Shown one piece after another: positions 54,569 to 63,988 of a DNA stretch of 64,000 nucleotides (positions within the stretch are counted from its first letter, which is position 1; every line of letters starts with the position of its first letter). The notes under the pieces are model-generated. The model was not told where the DNA came from. It made no database searches and was given only the letters and a program-made list of their open reading frames with translations. Source of the stretch: Sphingomonas hankookensis. GTDB lineage: Bacteria > Pseudomonadota > Alphaproteobacteria > Sphingomonadales > Sphingomonadaceae. The position numbers were made by a program, and so were the translations under genes. The stretch spans positions 1,421,501-1,485,500 of the forward strand of contig NZ_CP117025.1 of assembly GCF_028551275.1 (NCBI RefSeq), given 5' to 3'.

Positions 54569-55699
54569 TCAATTCCCGCTCGGCGACTTCGCCTTCACCG
54601 TCTCCGGCGGGGTGATCGGGGACAGCGTCTGCTTCTGCGTCGCGGTGTTGATGCGGCGGCGGCGTTCGAAGGGGGGCAGGTCGACGCGGCGGCCGGTCTT
54701 GAGCGCCTCAACAATTCCTTCGATCACGCGCAGGTCGGCAATGCCTTCCTCCGCGTCCGGCTCGGGATCGTCGCCGTTCAGGATGCAGTCGGAGAAATAT
54801 TTCATCTCGCCGCCGAACTGGTCGGTCGGCTTGAACTTCTCTTCGCGCTTGTCGGTGCCGATCGTGATCGTCTGATGCTGGGTATCGCCATAGCCGAAGG
54901 CGGGGTCGATATGGATGCTGCCCTTGGTCCCGGCGATGGTCAGGTGGTCGACATTGCCGGCATAATAGCTGACGGTGAAGCTCGCCAGACGGTCGCCGGG
55001 CATGCGCAGCACGACCGCGAAGGTATCGTCCAGATCGCCGAAGCCCGCAGCCGCCTGCCGGGTCGCTACCGCCGATTCCACCGCGATGGGTTCCTCGCCG
55101 AACAGATAGCGGATGGCGTTGATCGGGTAGGGACCCATGTCGAACAGCGGGCCGGCGACGATGCCGTGCTTGGCGCGGTGGTTGTCGGGGTCGAGCGACT
55201 GGCTGAACGTCGCGGAGAAGGTCACGAGGTCGCCAAGCTTGCCGTCGCGCACCATGTCGATCGCCGCCAGCGTGCCGGGTTCGAAGTGCAGGCGGTAGGC
55301 GGTCATCAGCTTGGCCGACGACGCCGCCTGCGCCGCGGCGATGGCGCGGCCCTGTTCGACCGAGATTTCCAGTGGCTTCTCGCACAGGACGTGGATGCCG
55401 GCGGCGAGCGCGGGAATGGCGAATTCGGCATGGCGCCAGTTGGGCGTACCGAGATAGATGGCGTCGATCGTGCCGGACGCCAGCAGTTCGTGGAACTGGT
55501 CGTAATCATAGGTCGCGTCGACGCCGTACATCTCGGCCAGTGCCGCCGCCTTCTCCGCATCGCCGGTGACGATCGCGACCAGCTTGGAATTGCCGGTATG
55601 CTTGATGCCGGGCAGCATCGAGCGCTGGGTGATGTCGCCCGCGCCGACGACGGCGTAGCGGACCTTCTTGCCTAGCCCGAAGGCGGACGCGATGCTCAT
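54569..55699 (-). CDS. Gfo/Idh/MocA-family oxidoreductase
   Basis: 376 residues. The Rossmann domain starts VRYAVVGAGDITQRSMLPGI. The catalytic segment C-E-K-P-L is seen in HVLCEKPLEIS. The C-terminal alpha/beta domain includes LFDMGPYPINAIRYLFG. These enzymes oxidise sugars or polyols with NAD(P). It is divergent from the GH15 gene (103-base gap), so both may share a sugar-linked role. Confidence 0.88.
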   Translation of the reverse strand: MSIASAFGLGKKVRYAVVGAGDITQRSMLPGIKHTGNSKLVAIVTGDAEKAAALAEMYGVDATYDYDQFHELLASGTIDAIYLGTPNWRHAEFAIPALAAGIHVLCEKPLEISVEQGRAIAAAQAASSAKLMTAYRLHFEPGTLAAIDMVRDGKLGDLVTFSATFSQSLDPDNHRAKHGIVAGPLFDMGPYPINAIRYLFGEEPIAVESAVATRQAAAGFGDLDDTFAVVLRMPGDRLASFTVSYYAGNVDHLTIAGTKGSIHIDPAFGYGDTQHQTITIGTDKREEKFKPTDQFGGEMKYFSDCILNGDDPEPDAEEGIADLRVIEGIVEALKTGRRVDLPPFERRRRINTATQKQTLSPITPPETVKAKSPSGN

Positions 55700-55802
55700 G
55701 GATGGCTTCTCCGTGGGGATGGGAATGGGGCGCCAACGCACGCCGCGCGGACATTCTCCCGCCCTTTCGGACATTTGGCCCTTATCATGGGTTATCGGTT
55801 TC

Positions 55803-57629
55803 ATGCTGTTCCGATCCCGCGCCGCCGATCCCGCCATGCTTCGCGATGCCGAGGGCTATCTGCCGCTCGCCCGCTATGGCGCGCTGGGCGACGGACGCGC
55901 GGTGGTGCTGTCGGGCGCCGATGGATCGATCGACTGGTGGTGCGTGCCGAACATGGATTCGCCCGCGCTGTTCGACCGGTTGCTCGACGGGACGCTGGGC
56001 GGCTATTTCGCGATCACGCCGACCGAGCCGTTCACCAGCGAGCAGCGCTATCGCGACGACAGCAATGTGCTGGAGACGATATTCACGACCGCGACGGGCC
56101 GGGCGAAACTGACCGAGAGCCTCAACAGCGGGACGGCGGGGCGGCTGCCCTGGGCCGAACTGGCGCGGCGGGTCGAGGGGCTGGACGGGCATGTCGCGTT
56201 CGCGCTGACGCTGCGCTTCGGGCGGCGGGCGGATACGGTCAGCCCCTATTTTGCGCGGGCCGGCGGGCATGACGTGTTTCATGTCGGCGCAGTGCTGGGG
56301 CTGGTCCGGTGCAGCGATCATGTCGTCATCGAACGGCAGGGCGATGACGGGATCGACGGGCGGATCGCGGTGTCGCAAGGGCAGCGGGCGACGGTCGGGA
56401 TCGTGGCGGGTGCCGACGAGCCGCTGGTCGTGCCACCGATCGAGGCGATCGATGGGCGCATCGACCTGTCCGACAAGGAATGGCGCGACTGGACGCAGGC
56501 GCTCGACTGGTCGGGACAGCTGCATTGTGACGGGGCGCGGCGGGCGCTGGCGATCCGCAGCGCACTGGCGCTCAAGCTGCTGCTCTATTCGCCGACCGGG
56601 GCGATCGTCGCGGCGGCCACGACCTCGCTGCCGGAGAAGGTCGGGGGGCCGAAGAACTGGGACTATCGCTATGCGTGGATCCGCGACGCCGGCTACACGA
56701 TCAAGGCGTTCCTGCGCATTGGCGCCCATGCCGAGGCGAAGGCGGGCTTTACCTGGCTGTTGAAGCGTCTGGGGCAGGGGGTGCCGAAGGTCTGCTACAC
56801 GCTGGGCGGCGATCCGGTGCCCGAAGTGCGCGAGATCGACATTCCGGGCTATCGCGGGTCGAAGCCGGTGGTGACCGGGAACCTGGCGACCGACCAGCAT
56901 CAGCACGGGATTTATGGCGACATCTTCGAGACGGCCGAGCGGTTCGTGGCGTGCGGTAACATCCTCGACGGGCAGAGCGCGGCGACCCTGTCGCACCTCG
57001 CCGATCTGTGCGCGGATCGCTGGCGACAGAAGGATGCCGGCATCTGGGAACTGACCGAGGTGCAGCATTACACCATGTCGAAGATCAGCTGCTGGCAGGC
57101 GCTGCAACGCGCGGTCGAGCTGGCCGATGCCGGGCAGATTCCGACGACCTGCCGCGACCGCTGGGCGCGCGAACGCGACCGGATCATGGACTGGATCGGC
57201 GAGCATTGCTGGGACGAGGAGCGGGGGGCGTATCTGTGCTATCCGGGCGCCAAGGGGCTGGACGCGTCGCTGGCGCTGGCGGTGCGGTTCCGTTTCGACG
57301 GGCAGGACCGGCTGGCGCGGACGCTGGACGCGATCGACCGGGAGCTCGGCGCCGGGGCGTTCCACTATCGCTACACGGGGATGGAGCAGGAAGAAGGGTG
57401 CTTCCTCGCGTGCACTTTCTGGATGGTCGAGGCGCGCGCGATCCTCGGCCAGCACGACCGGGCCGAGGCGGCTCTGGCGGCGGCGATGGACGGGCTGAAG
57501 CATGGCACCGGGATTTTGCCGGAGATGATCGATCCGAAGACCGGCGATTATCTCGGCAATCTGCCGCAGGGGCTGAGCCATCTGGCACTGATCCAGGCGA
57601 TTGCGACGCTCGGCGGAGCTGAACTTTGA
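55803..57629 (+). CDS. GH15 glucoamylase/trehalase-like glycoside hydrolase
   Basis: 608 residues. The first 40 residues (GYLPLARYGALGDGRAVVLS, DGSIDWWCVPNMDSP) are the N-terminal motif of bacterial GH15 proteins. The (alpha/alpha)6 barrel holds NWDYRYAWIRDAGYTIKA (about 295) and a later ELTEVQHYTMSK. Sphingomonad and mycobacterial relatives are often trehalases. No signal peptide is seen, so it is probably cytoplasmic, unlike the lipoprotein trehalase at 40636. Confidence 0.88.
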   Translation: MLFRSRAADPAMLRDAEGYLPLARYGALGDGRAVVLSGADGSIDWWCVPNMDSPALFDRLLDGTLGGYFAITPTEPFTSEQRYRDDSNVLETIFTTATGRAKLTESLNSGTAGRLPWAELARRVEGLDGHVAFALTLRFGRRADTVSPYFARAGGHDVFHVGAVLGLVRCSDHVVIERQGDDGIDGRIAVSQGQRATVGIVAGADEPLVVPPIEAIDGRIDLSDKEWRDWTQALDWSGQLHCDGARRALAIRSALALKLLLYSPTGAIVAAATTSLPEKVGGPKNWDYRYAWIRDAGYTIKAFLRIGAHAEAKAGFTWLLKRLGQGVPKVCYTLGGDPVPEVREIDIPGYRGSKPVVTGNLATDQHQHGIYGDIFETAERFVACGNILDGQSAATLSHLADLCADRWRQKDAGIWELTEVQHYTMSKISCWQALQRAVELADAGQIPTTCRDRWARERDRIMDWIGEHCWDEERGAYLCYPGAKGLDASLALAVRFRFDGQDRLARTLDAIDRELGAGAFHYRYTGMEQEEGCFLACTFWMVEARAILGQHDRAEAALAAAMDGLKHGTGILPEMIDPKTGDYLGNLPQGLSHLALIQAIATLGGAEL

Positions 57630-57686
57630 GGCAGGGAACCGCTCGCCGGTTCAATAGCTTGGTCAGCTTCCTGACGGGAGAGAACC

Positions 57687-58490
57687 ATGGATTACGGACT
57701 GGGCGGCGCGCTGGCACTGGTGACGGGCGCGGATAGCGGCATCGGGCGCGAGACGGCGCGGATGCTGTTGCAGGAAGGCGCGCGGGTCGCGATCAGCGAT
57801 CAGGATGCGGACTCGCTGGAGCAGGTGCGCGCGGAACTGGTCGAGCATGGCGAGGTCGTGGCGGTCGCCGCCGACGTGACCGACCTGTCGAGCGTCAAGG
57901 CGCTGTTCGAGCAGGTGCGTAGCGAGCTGGGCGATCCGACGATCCTCGTCCATGCCGCCGGTGTGACCGGCGCGACGGGCGATTTCCTGGAGGTGGACGA
58001 CGCCGGGTGGCAGTCGACGCTGGACATCAACCTGATGGGGGCGGTGCGGGTGACGCGCGAGGCGATCCCGGCGATGCGCAAGGGTGGCGGCGGCCGGATC
58101 GTGCTGATCGCGTCGGAGGATGCGGTCCAGCCCTATGTCGACGAACTGGCGTACTGCGCATCGAAGGCCGGGGTACTGAACTTGGCCAAGGGCCTGTCGA
58201 AGGCCTATGGCTGCGACAATGTGCTGGTGAACAGCGTATCGCCCGCGTTCATCGCGACGCCGATGACCGATGCGATGATGGACAAGCGCGCCGAGGAGCA
58301 GGGCACCGACCGCGACGGCGCGATCAAGAGCTTCCTGAAGGAAGAACGCCCCGGCATGACGCTGGGCCGGCGCGGCAAGGCGGAAGAGGTCGCGGCGGCG
58401 ATCCTGTTCCTGGTGTCGAAGCCGGCGAGCTTCGTGAACGGCGCGAATTTGCGGGTGGATTCAGGGTCGGTGATGACGATGGCGGGGTGA
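57687..58490 (+). CDS. Short-chain dehydrogenase/reductase
   Basis: 267 residues, classical SDR. The cofactor site reads VTGADSGIGRETARML; an acidic residue after the second strand (SDQDAD) suggests NAD preference. The catalytic Tyr-x3-Lys is in YCASKAGVL, and a C-terminal NGANLRVDSGSV is typical. ATG 57687 follows GGGAGAGAACC. Substrate is unknown. Confidence 0.9.
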   Translation: MDYGLGGALALVTGADSGIGRETARMLLQEGARVAISDQDADSLEQVRAELVEHGEVVAVAADVTDLSSVKALFEQVRSELGDPTILVHAAGVTGATGDFLEVDDAGWQSTLDINLMGAVRVTREAIPAMRKGGGGRIVLIASEDAVQPYVDELAYCASKAGVLNLAKGLSKAYGCDNVLVNSVSPAFIATPMTDAMMDKRAEEQGTDRDGAIKSFLKEERPGMTLGRRGKAEEVAAAILFLVSKPASFVNGANLRVDSGSVMTMAG

Positions 58491-58511
58491 TGTTCCTGCC
58501 AAGTACGCAGC

Positions 58512-58647
58512 CTATTCCCGCGTAGGCGGGAATCCAGAGTTACGGGCGGGGCGTTCGTGGCTCTGGACCCCCGCCTTCGCGGGGGTACGGTTGGTGTGTG
58601 GGGGCGCCGGTCACCTGTTCGTTACCCGGATCAAGCCCGGGGTGACG
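58512..58647. repeat. Family B palindrome followed by a family A half copy
   Basis: 58512-58589 carries CCCGCGTAGGCGGG and CCCCCGCCTTCGCGGGGG; 58625-58647 carries GGATCAAGCCCGGGGTGACG. They lie between convergent SDR and carbonic anhydrase genes. Confidence 0.82.
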
Positions 58648-58655
58648 TAGGGCGG

Positions 58656-59291
58656 TCAGACCAGCACCTTCTCCGGCTTGGTCACCGCTTCCAGCGGCGT
58701 GTTCGCATCGATCTCCATCAACGGCTTGAGCAGGCCGTCGCGGAGGTCGTAGACCCAGCCATGGAGTTCGAGCGGCTGGCCGGCCGCGAATGCCTTTTGC
58801 ACCACGTCGGTGCGGGCCAGCTGGACCAGCTGGTCATGGACGTTCAGTTCGACCAGGCGGTTGGCGCGCTGATCCTCGGGCAGGGCGTCCAGTTCGTCGC
58901 GGTGGTTGTCGACAACGTTGCGCGCGATCGCCAGCCAGTCATGGACATGGCCGTCGACGCCGCCTTCCAGCGCAGCCTGGATGCCGCCACAGGCATAATG
59001 GCCGCACACGATGATATGGCCGACCTTCAGCACCTCGACCGCGAACTGCACCACCGACATCAGGTTCTGATCGCCCGGATCGACCAGATTGGCGATGTTG
59101 CGGTGGATGAACATGCCGCCCGGTTCGGTATTGGTCAGCTGGTCCGGCGCGACGCGGCTGTCGGAACAGCCGATCCACAGGAATTCCGGCTGCTGCCCGA
59201 CGATCTGCCGCGTGAAATAGTCGGCATTTTCCTCCAGCCGTTCGGCGGCCCATGCCTTGTTGGCGAGGAGCAGGTGCTTGTATTCCCTCAT
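58656..59291 (-). CDS. Beta-carbonic anhydrase 1, coupled to SulP
   Basis: 211 residues with the zinc and catalytic set C42-S-D44-S-R46, H98 and C101. It interconverts CO2 and bicarbonate. ATG 59291 overlaps the stop of the SulP gene (ATGA), so both proteins are made together. This tight pairing suggests bicarbonate transport coupled to hydration. Confidence 0.93.
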   Translation of the reverse strand: MREYKHLLLANKAWAAERLEENADYFTRQIVGQQPEFLWIGCSDSRVAPDQLTNTEPGGMFIHRNIANLVDPGDQNLMSVVQFAVEVLKVGHIIVCGHYACGGIQAALEGGVDGHVHDWLAIARNVVDNHRDELDALPEDQRANRLVELNVHDQLVQLARTDVVQKAFAAGQPLELHGWVYDLRDGLLKPLMEIDANTPLEAVTKPEKVLV

Positions 59292-60880
59292 GCGTAGGCG
59301 ACCTCCTTGCGCGGGGCCTTGATCTGCGGCGCGGTCTTGTCGCCGATGTCGCCGCGCACCAGCACATTGATGTTGCGATACTGCGCGTTCTTGATGAAGC
59401 CGTTGATGATGTCGATATTGTCGAGGTCGACATAGCTGGTCGCCGACAGGTCGATCACCACCGTGCAGTCGTCGGGCACCTTTTCCAGTTCCTTGGTCAG
59501 TTCGACCTTGTGGATGAAGTACAGGTTGCGCTTGGCGCGCACCATGCAGCTGGCGCCGGGGCCTTCGCCGTCCTGCACGAACGTCACCGCCGGGCGGAAA
59601 TTGCGGGCGATGACGAAGATGAACCCGACGACCAGCCCGATGACGATGCCCTTCAGCAGGTCGGTGAACAGGATCGCGGCGATGGTGACGACGAACGGCA
59701 CGAACTGGGTCATGCCCTGTTTCCAGCGTTTGGTGAACAGCTCTGGCTTGGTCAATTTATAGCCGGTCTGGATCAGCACCGCGGCGAGCGCCGACAGCGG
59801 GATCAGGTTGAGCAGCGTCGGGACCAGCAGGACGCTCAGCAACAGCCAGGTGCCGTGCAGAATCGTCGACATCTTCGACGCGGCATTGGCGTCGACATTC
59901 GCCGACGAGCGCACGATGACCGAGGTCACCGGCAGGCCGCCGATCAGGCCCGAAATGATGTTGCCACCGCCCTGCGCCAGCAGTTCGTGGTTCTTGTCGG
60001 TCACGCGGCGCTTGGGGTCGAGTTCGTCGACCGCCTTCACCGACAGCAGCGATTCGAGGCTGGCGACGATGGCGAGGGTGACGGCGACGGTCCACACGGT
60101 CGCATTGCCGATCTGGCCGAAGTCGGGAAGGCTGAACAGCTTGACGAAGCCGCCCAGGCCATCGGCGATCGGCACGCTGACCAGATGGGTCGGCTTGACC
60201 TGGATCGACGGGGCAACCGCGCCGAACAGCGCGTTCATGAGCACCGATCCGACGACCACGACCAGCGGACCCGGCACGAAGCGCAGCGGGCCGTCCTTGG
60301 GCTTGTTCTTGTCCCACCAGAACAGGAACGCGATGCTGATCGCCGCGATGATCGTCGCGCCCCAGATGACCTGTTCGCGCAGCACGAACAGGATGGTGTT
60401 GAAGGTATTCAGGCCATCGCCCTGGCGGAAGGCGAAGTCGCCGCCCGGATCGCCGTCATAGCCGATGGCGTGCGGCACCTGCTTGAGGATCAGGATCAGG
60501 CCGATCGCCGCCAGCATGCCGGTGATGACCGACGAGGGCACGAATTCGCCCAGCACGCCCGAGCGCGAGAAGGACAGCAGGATCTGCATGCAGCCCGCGA
60601 GGAACACGGCGAGCAGGAACGCTTCGAAGCTCGGCAGCTTGGTGATCGCGTCGAGCACGATCACGGTCAGCCCGGCGGCAGGGCCGCTGACCGACAAGGG
60701 CGACTTGCTGAGCGAACCGACGACGATGCCGCCGACGATCCCGGCGATCAGCCCGGAAAAGAGCGGCGCGCCCGAGGCGAGCGCGACGCCGAGGCACAGC
60801 GGCAGCGCGACCAGCGCGACGACGATCGAGGCGGGCAGATCCTGCCGCAGATTGGCGATCAGAGAGGGTTGCGACGACAT
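59288..60880 (-). CDS. SulP-family anion permease with STAS domain (probable bicarbonate transporter)
   Basis: 530 residues: ten to fourteen membrane segments of the SLC26/SulP fold, starting with SIVVALVALPLCLGVALASG and including GIVGGIVVGSL and a SKSPLSVSGPAAGLTVIVLD stretch. A cytoplasmic STAS domain (about 430-520, VIDLSATSYVDLDNIDIING) closes it. Family members carry sulfate, bicarbonate or dicarboxylates. Co-translation with a carbonic anhydrase points to bicarbonate, as in BicA-like systems. Confidence 0.88.
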   Translation of the reverse strand: MSSQPSLIANLRQDLPASIVVALVALPLCLGVALASGAPLFSGLIAGIVGGIVVGSLSKSPLSVSGPAAGLTVIVLDAITKLPSFEAFLLAVFLAGCMQILLSFSRSGVLGEFVPSSVITGMLAAIGLILILKQVPHAIGYDGDPGGDFAFRQGDGLNTFNTILFVLREQVIWGATIIAAISIAFLFWWDKNKPKDGPLRFVPGPLVVVVGSVLMNALFGAVAPSIQVKPTHLVSVPIADGLGGFVKLFSLPDFGQIGNATVWTVAVTLAIVASLESLLSVKAVDELDPKRRVTDKNHELLAQGGGNIISGLIGGLPVTSVIVRSSANVDANAASKMSTILHGTWLLLSVLLVPTLLNLIPLSALAAVLIQTGYKLTKPELFTKRWKQGMTQFVPFVVTIAAILFTDLLKGIVIGLVVGFIFVIARNFRPAVTFVQDGEGPGASCMVRAKRNLYFIHKVELTKELEKVPDDCTVVIDLSATSYVDLDNIDIINGFIKNAQYRNINVLVRGDIGDKTAPQIKAPRKEVAYA

Positions 60881-60907
60881 GGCGATCGATTGCCTTTGAA
60901 ACAGGGT

Positions 60908-60942
60908 GCGCCGGACGTGCTTGGGGGAAGCACGCCCGGCGC
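60908..60942 (-). terminator. Hairpin after carbonic anhydrase 2
   Basis: A 15-base stem with one mismatch, GCGCCGGACGTGCTT paired to AAGCACGCCCGGCGC, around five Gs, downstream of the gene ending at 61004. Only a short TTT follows on the minus strand, so termination is likely but not certain; it may also separate the gene from SulP. Confidence 0.55.
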
Positions 60943-61003
60943 GGAACCCACGGCCGGCGGAACGGGGGAGGGAAGATTCGCCCCGCCAACCCGCAGGAAC
61001 TGG

Positions 61004-61699
61004 TTATTCGGCGGCTTCTGCCGTCACGAAATCCGCAGCAAGGCGCTTGGCGGCGGGCAGCGCCACCGGCAACGGGCGATCCGCATTGATCGGCGCGAAC
61101 CGACCGGTTTCGCCGTCCAGCGCGAGGATCGTGCCCGCATGGATGTCGACGAACCAGCCGTGCAGCGTCAGCTCGCCCTTGGCGATGCGCGACGCGACCG
61201 CCGGATGGGTGCGCAGGTGCGAAATCTGGACCACGACGTTTTCCAGGCTGGCGGCGCGGACCGCAGCGGCATCGTCGAGATCGGGGTAGCTGTTTTCGAC
61301 CACCGAATGGGCGGCATGGCTGTGGCGGAGCCACGCGGCGACGCTGGGCAGGCCGTCGAGCGTGTCCGGCTTCATCAGTGCGCCCATCGCGCCGCAGCCC
61401 GAATGGCCCGACACGATGATGTCGGTGACGCCGAGCACCGCGACCGCATATTCGACGGTCGAGGTCGTGCCGCCATTCTGCTGGGTGAAGGGGGGGACGA
61501 TGTTGCCGGCATTGCGGATGACGAAGACGTCGCCCGGCTTCGCCTGCAGGATATGTTCGGGAACGACCCGCGAATCCGAACAGGAGATCATCAGGACCTT
61601 GGGGCTTTGCCCGTCGGTCGCCAGCTTCGAATAGAGGTCGGCATCGCTGCCGAACACATCCTTTTCGAAGCCGAACACGCGGCCGATCACGTCGTTCAT
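61004..61699 (-). CDS. Beta-carbonic anhydrase 2
   Basis: 231 residues from ATG 61699, which has GGAGGG seven bases upstream. Active-site set C40-S-D42-S-R44, H99 and C102. It differs clearly in sequence from carbonic anhydrase 1, so it is not a recent duplicate. Same strand as the SulP/carbonic anhydrase 1 pair with a 123-base gap holding a hairpin. Confidence 0.92.
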   Translation of the reverse strand: MNDVIGRVFGFEKDVFGSDADLYSKLATDGQSPKVLMISCSDSRVVPEHILQAKPGDVFVIRNAGNIVPPFTQQNGGTTSTVEYAVAVLGVTDIIVSGHSGCGAMGALMKPDTLDGLPSVAAWLRHSHAAHSVVENSYPDLDDAAAVRAASLENVVVQISHLRTHPAVASRIAKGELTLHGWFVDIHAGTILALDGETGRFAPINADRPLPVALPAAKRLAADFVTAEAAE

Positions 61700-61799
61700 C
61701 GTCGTTCCCTCCAAACCGTTTCAGCAGCTTAGGGGCCACCGGTTCAAGGATCGGGTATAGACGACGCAATCTTGCTGCGTTCGGCGGCTGTGTAACGAA

Positions 61800-63137
61800 T
61801 TATTGCCGGGGCGCGAACGGTGCGGGCAGGACGATCGCCGCGCACAGCCCGCCGCTGTCGCGATTGCGCAGCTCCAGCCGACCGCCCTCCGCCTCCGCCG
61901 CGCGCTGGACGATCGACAGGCCGAGGCCGAAGCCCACCGTGTCGCGCTTGCGCGCGGTGTCGAGCCGGACGAACGGTTCGAGGACGTCGGCCAGCGATTC
62001 GTCGGGAATGCCCGGGCCGTCATCCTCGACCCGGATCACCGTCGCGCCATCCTTTAACGCGAGGGTCAGCGTGACGCTGCCGCCATAATGGATCGCATTC
62101 TCGACCAGGTTGACGACGGCGCGGCGGAAATTCGACCGGCGTACCGCGCGTTCGAAATGGTCGGGGCCGACATAGGTCGCGTCATGGCCATGGTCGGCGG
62201 CATCGTCGACGATGCTGGCGCACAGCACCGCAATGTCGACCAACACGGCGCGTTCGGGTTCGCTCTCCCCGCCCAGAAAGGCGAGCAGCGAGGTGACCAT
62301 CGCCTCCATCTCTGCCAGGTCGTTCTGCACCGTGTCGCGCAGGTCGCGGTCGGGAATGGCATCGGTGCGCAGGCGCAGGCGGGCGAGCGGGGTGCGCAGG
62401 TCGTGGCCGACGGCGGCGAGCGCGCGGGTGCGCTCGTCGATCAGCCGGTGGATGCGCGCCTGCAACCCGTTGAATGCGACGACGAGGCGGCGGACCTCGC
62501 TCGGCCCCGCTTCCTCGATGGTCGGCAGGGTCGATCCGCCACCCGGGCCGAACCGGTCGACCGCATCGGCCAGCTGGCGCATCGGGCGCAGCGTCCGGCG
62601 GATCAGCAACCCGCCGACCACCATCAGCGCGATGGCCGGGATGAGCGCCAGCAGGATGCGGCCCAGGGCGAGGTCGAACGCGCGCAACGGTTCGAGGGTG
62701 CGGAAATAGAGCCAGCTGCCATCCTCCAGCTGGAGTGCGCCGCTGACCACCGATCGCCGCCCCTGGCCGATCAGGGTCAGGTGGAGGCCGGTGGGCGCGA
62801 GGCTCGGTTCCCAGGCGAGTACCTGCTGCTCCATCTCGCGCAGCTCGGTGCCGCTGGCCGGCAGTTCGGGCGCGGTCGCGCGCCATTGCACGGCATAGCG
62901 TTCGGTGGTCAGCTCGGTCGCCATGCCGGCGCGCTGGTCGACCGGGCGTTCCTCGACGATGCGGGTGGCGATGACGAGGTGCTCCGCCAGGCGGCGCGCC
63001 TCGTCATCGCGCACCGAAAACTGGCTGGCGCGTTCGTACAGCAGGACCGACACGCCGAATTCGAGGACGATGGTCAGCAGCAAGATCGCGACGATCCGGC
63101 CGATCAGCCCGACCGGCAAAGCCGTGAAACGCTTCAA
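61800..63137 (-). CDS. EnvZ-like sensor histidine kinase
   Basis: 445 residues from TTG 63137, which overlaps the regulator stop (TTGA); no in-frame ATG lies near. Membrane helix near 10-32 (GRIVAILLLTIVLEFGVSVL), a periplasmic domain of about 125 residues, a second helix (IALMVVGGLLIRR), HAMP, the phospho-accepting His at about 245 in AVGHDLRTPLARL, and an ATPase domain with NLVENAIHYG and DDGPGIP. Output would be phosphorylation of the coupled regulator. Confidence 0.9.
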   Translation of the reverse strand: MKRFTALPVGLIGRIVAILLLTIVLEFGVSVLLYERASQFSVRDDEARRLAEHLVIATRIVEERPVDQRAGMATELTTERYAVQWRATAPELPASGTELREMEQQVLAWEPSLAPTGLHLTLIGQGRRSVVSGALQLEDGSWLYFRTLEPLRAFDLALGRILLALIPAIALMVVGGLLIRRTLRPMRQLADAVDRFGPGGGSTLPTIEEAGPSEVRRLVVAFNGLQARIHRLIDERTRALAAVGHDLRTPLARLRLRTDAIPDRDLRDTVQNDLAEMEAMVTSLLAFLGGESEPERAVLVDIAVLCASIVDDAADHGHDATYVGPDHFERAVRRSNFRRAVVNLVENAIHYGGSVTLTLALKDGATVIRVEDDGPGIPDESLADVLEPFVRLDTARKRDTVGFGLGLSIVQRAAEAEGGRLELRNRDSGGLCAAIVLPAPFAPRQ

Positions 63138-63844
63138 CGGCGTTCCACCGGCACGTTCAGCATATAGCCGACGCCGCGCACGGTGACGATCGGCGGGGTG
63201 CCGCCCGCGGTCGACAGCTTGCGACGCAGGCGGCTGATGAGCACGTCGATGCTGCGGTCCGAACTGTCGCCCAGCCGGGTGCGGGACAGCTCGATCAGCC
63301 GTTCGCGGGCGATGACGCGCTGGGCATGGTCGAGCAGCACGACCAGCAGGTCGAATTCGGCACCGGTCAGGTCGACCTGCGCGCCGGTCGGCGAAGTCAG
63401 TTCGCGGCGCGGCACGTTCGCGGTCCAGCCTTCGAAGCTGTAGATGCCTTCCTCGCGCTGCGCCGCCTGGGCGTTCAGCTCGCCCCGGCGCAGCACGGCG
63501 CGGACGCGGGCGATCAGCTCGCGCGTGCCGAACGGCTTGGGCAGGTAATCGTCGGCGCCGAGTTCGAGGCCGATGACGCGATCGACCTCGCTGCCCTTGG
63601 CCGATACGAAGATGATCGGCACGCTGCTGTTCTGGCGGATCTGGCGACACAGGTCGATGCCGCTGGTGCCGGGCAGCATGATGTCGAGCAGGATCAGGTC
63701 GACCGGCCCCTGTTCCAGCGCCAGCCACATTTCGGGCGCAGCCGAACAAGTGCGGACATGATAGCCATTTTCCTGCAACGCGCGGGCGGTCAGTGTGCGC
63801 AGGGCGGGATCGTCCTCGACGACGATGATCGAAGGGGCGGTCAT
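63134..63844 (-). CDS. OmpR-family response regulator
   Basis: 236 residues from ATG 63844, with GGAGAG eight bases upstream. The receiver has VVEDDPALR, the phospho-acceptor Asp in LILLDIMLPG and Lys in LPKPFGTRE. The winged helix ends LRRKLSTAGGTPPIVTVRGVGYML. Its kinase follows directly. OmpR/EnvZ of alphaproteobacteria is the nearest named type, but the stimulus is not known. Confidence 0.92.
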   Translation of the reverse strand: MTAPSIIVVEDDPALRTLTARALQENGYHVRTCSAAPEMWLALEQGPVDLILLDIMLPGTSGIDLCRQIRQNSSVPIIFVSAKGSEVDRVIGLELGADDYLPKPFGTRELIARVRAVLRRGELNAQAAQREEGIYSFEGWTANVPRRELTSPTGAQVDLTGAEFDLLVVLLDHAQRVIARERLIELSRTRLGDSSDRSIDVLISRLRRKLSTAGGTPPIVTVRGVGYMLNVPVERR

Positions 63845-63891
63845 GGGGTCAGGCTCTCCATCGCGTTCTTGTCGTGGCCTATCGGCTCGGA

Positions 63892-63988
63892 TCGTCATTC
63901 CCGCGGAGGCGGGAATCCATAGACGCAGCGGTTATGGTTCGATCCACGACCTTGGCGTGTATGGATCCCCGCCTGCGCGGGGATGACG
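63892..63988. repeat. REP-like palindrome at the window end
   Basis: Arms CGTCATTCCCGCGGAGGCGG and CCCCGCCTGCGCGGGGATGA, with an inner ATCCATAG/GTATGGAT pair. The rest of the window edge shows no gene. Confidence 0.85.
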
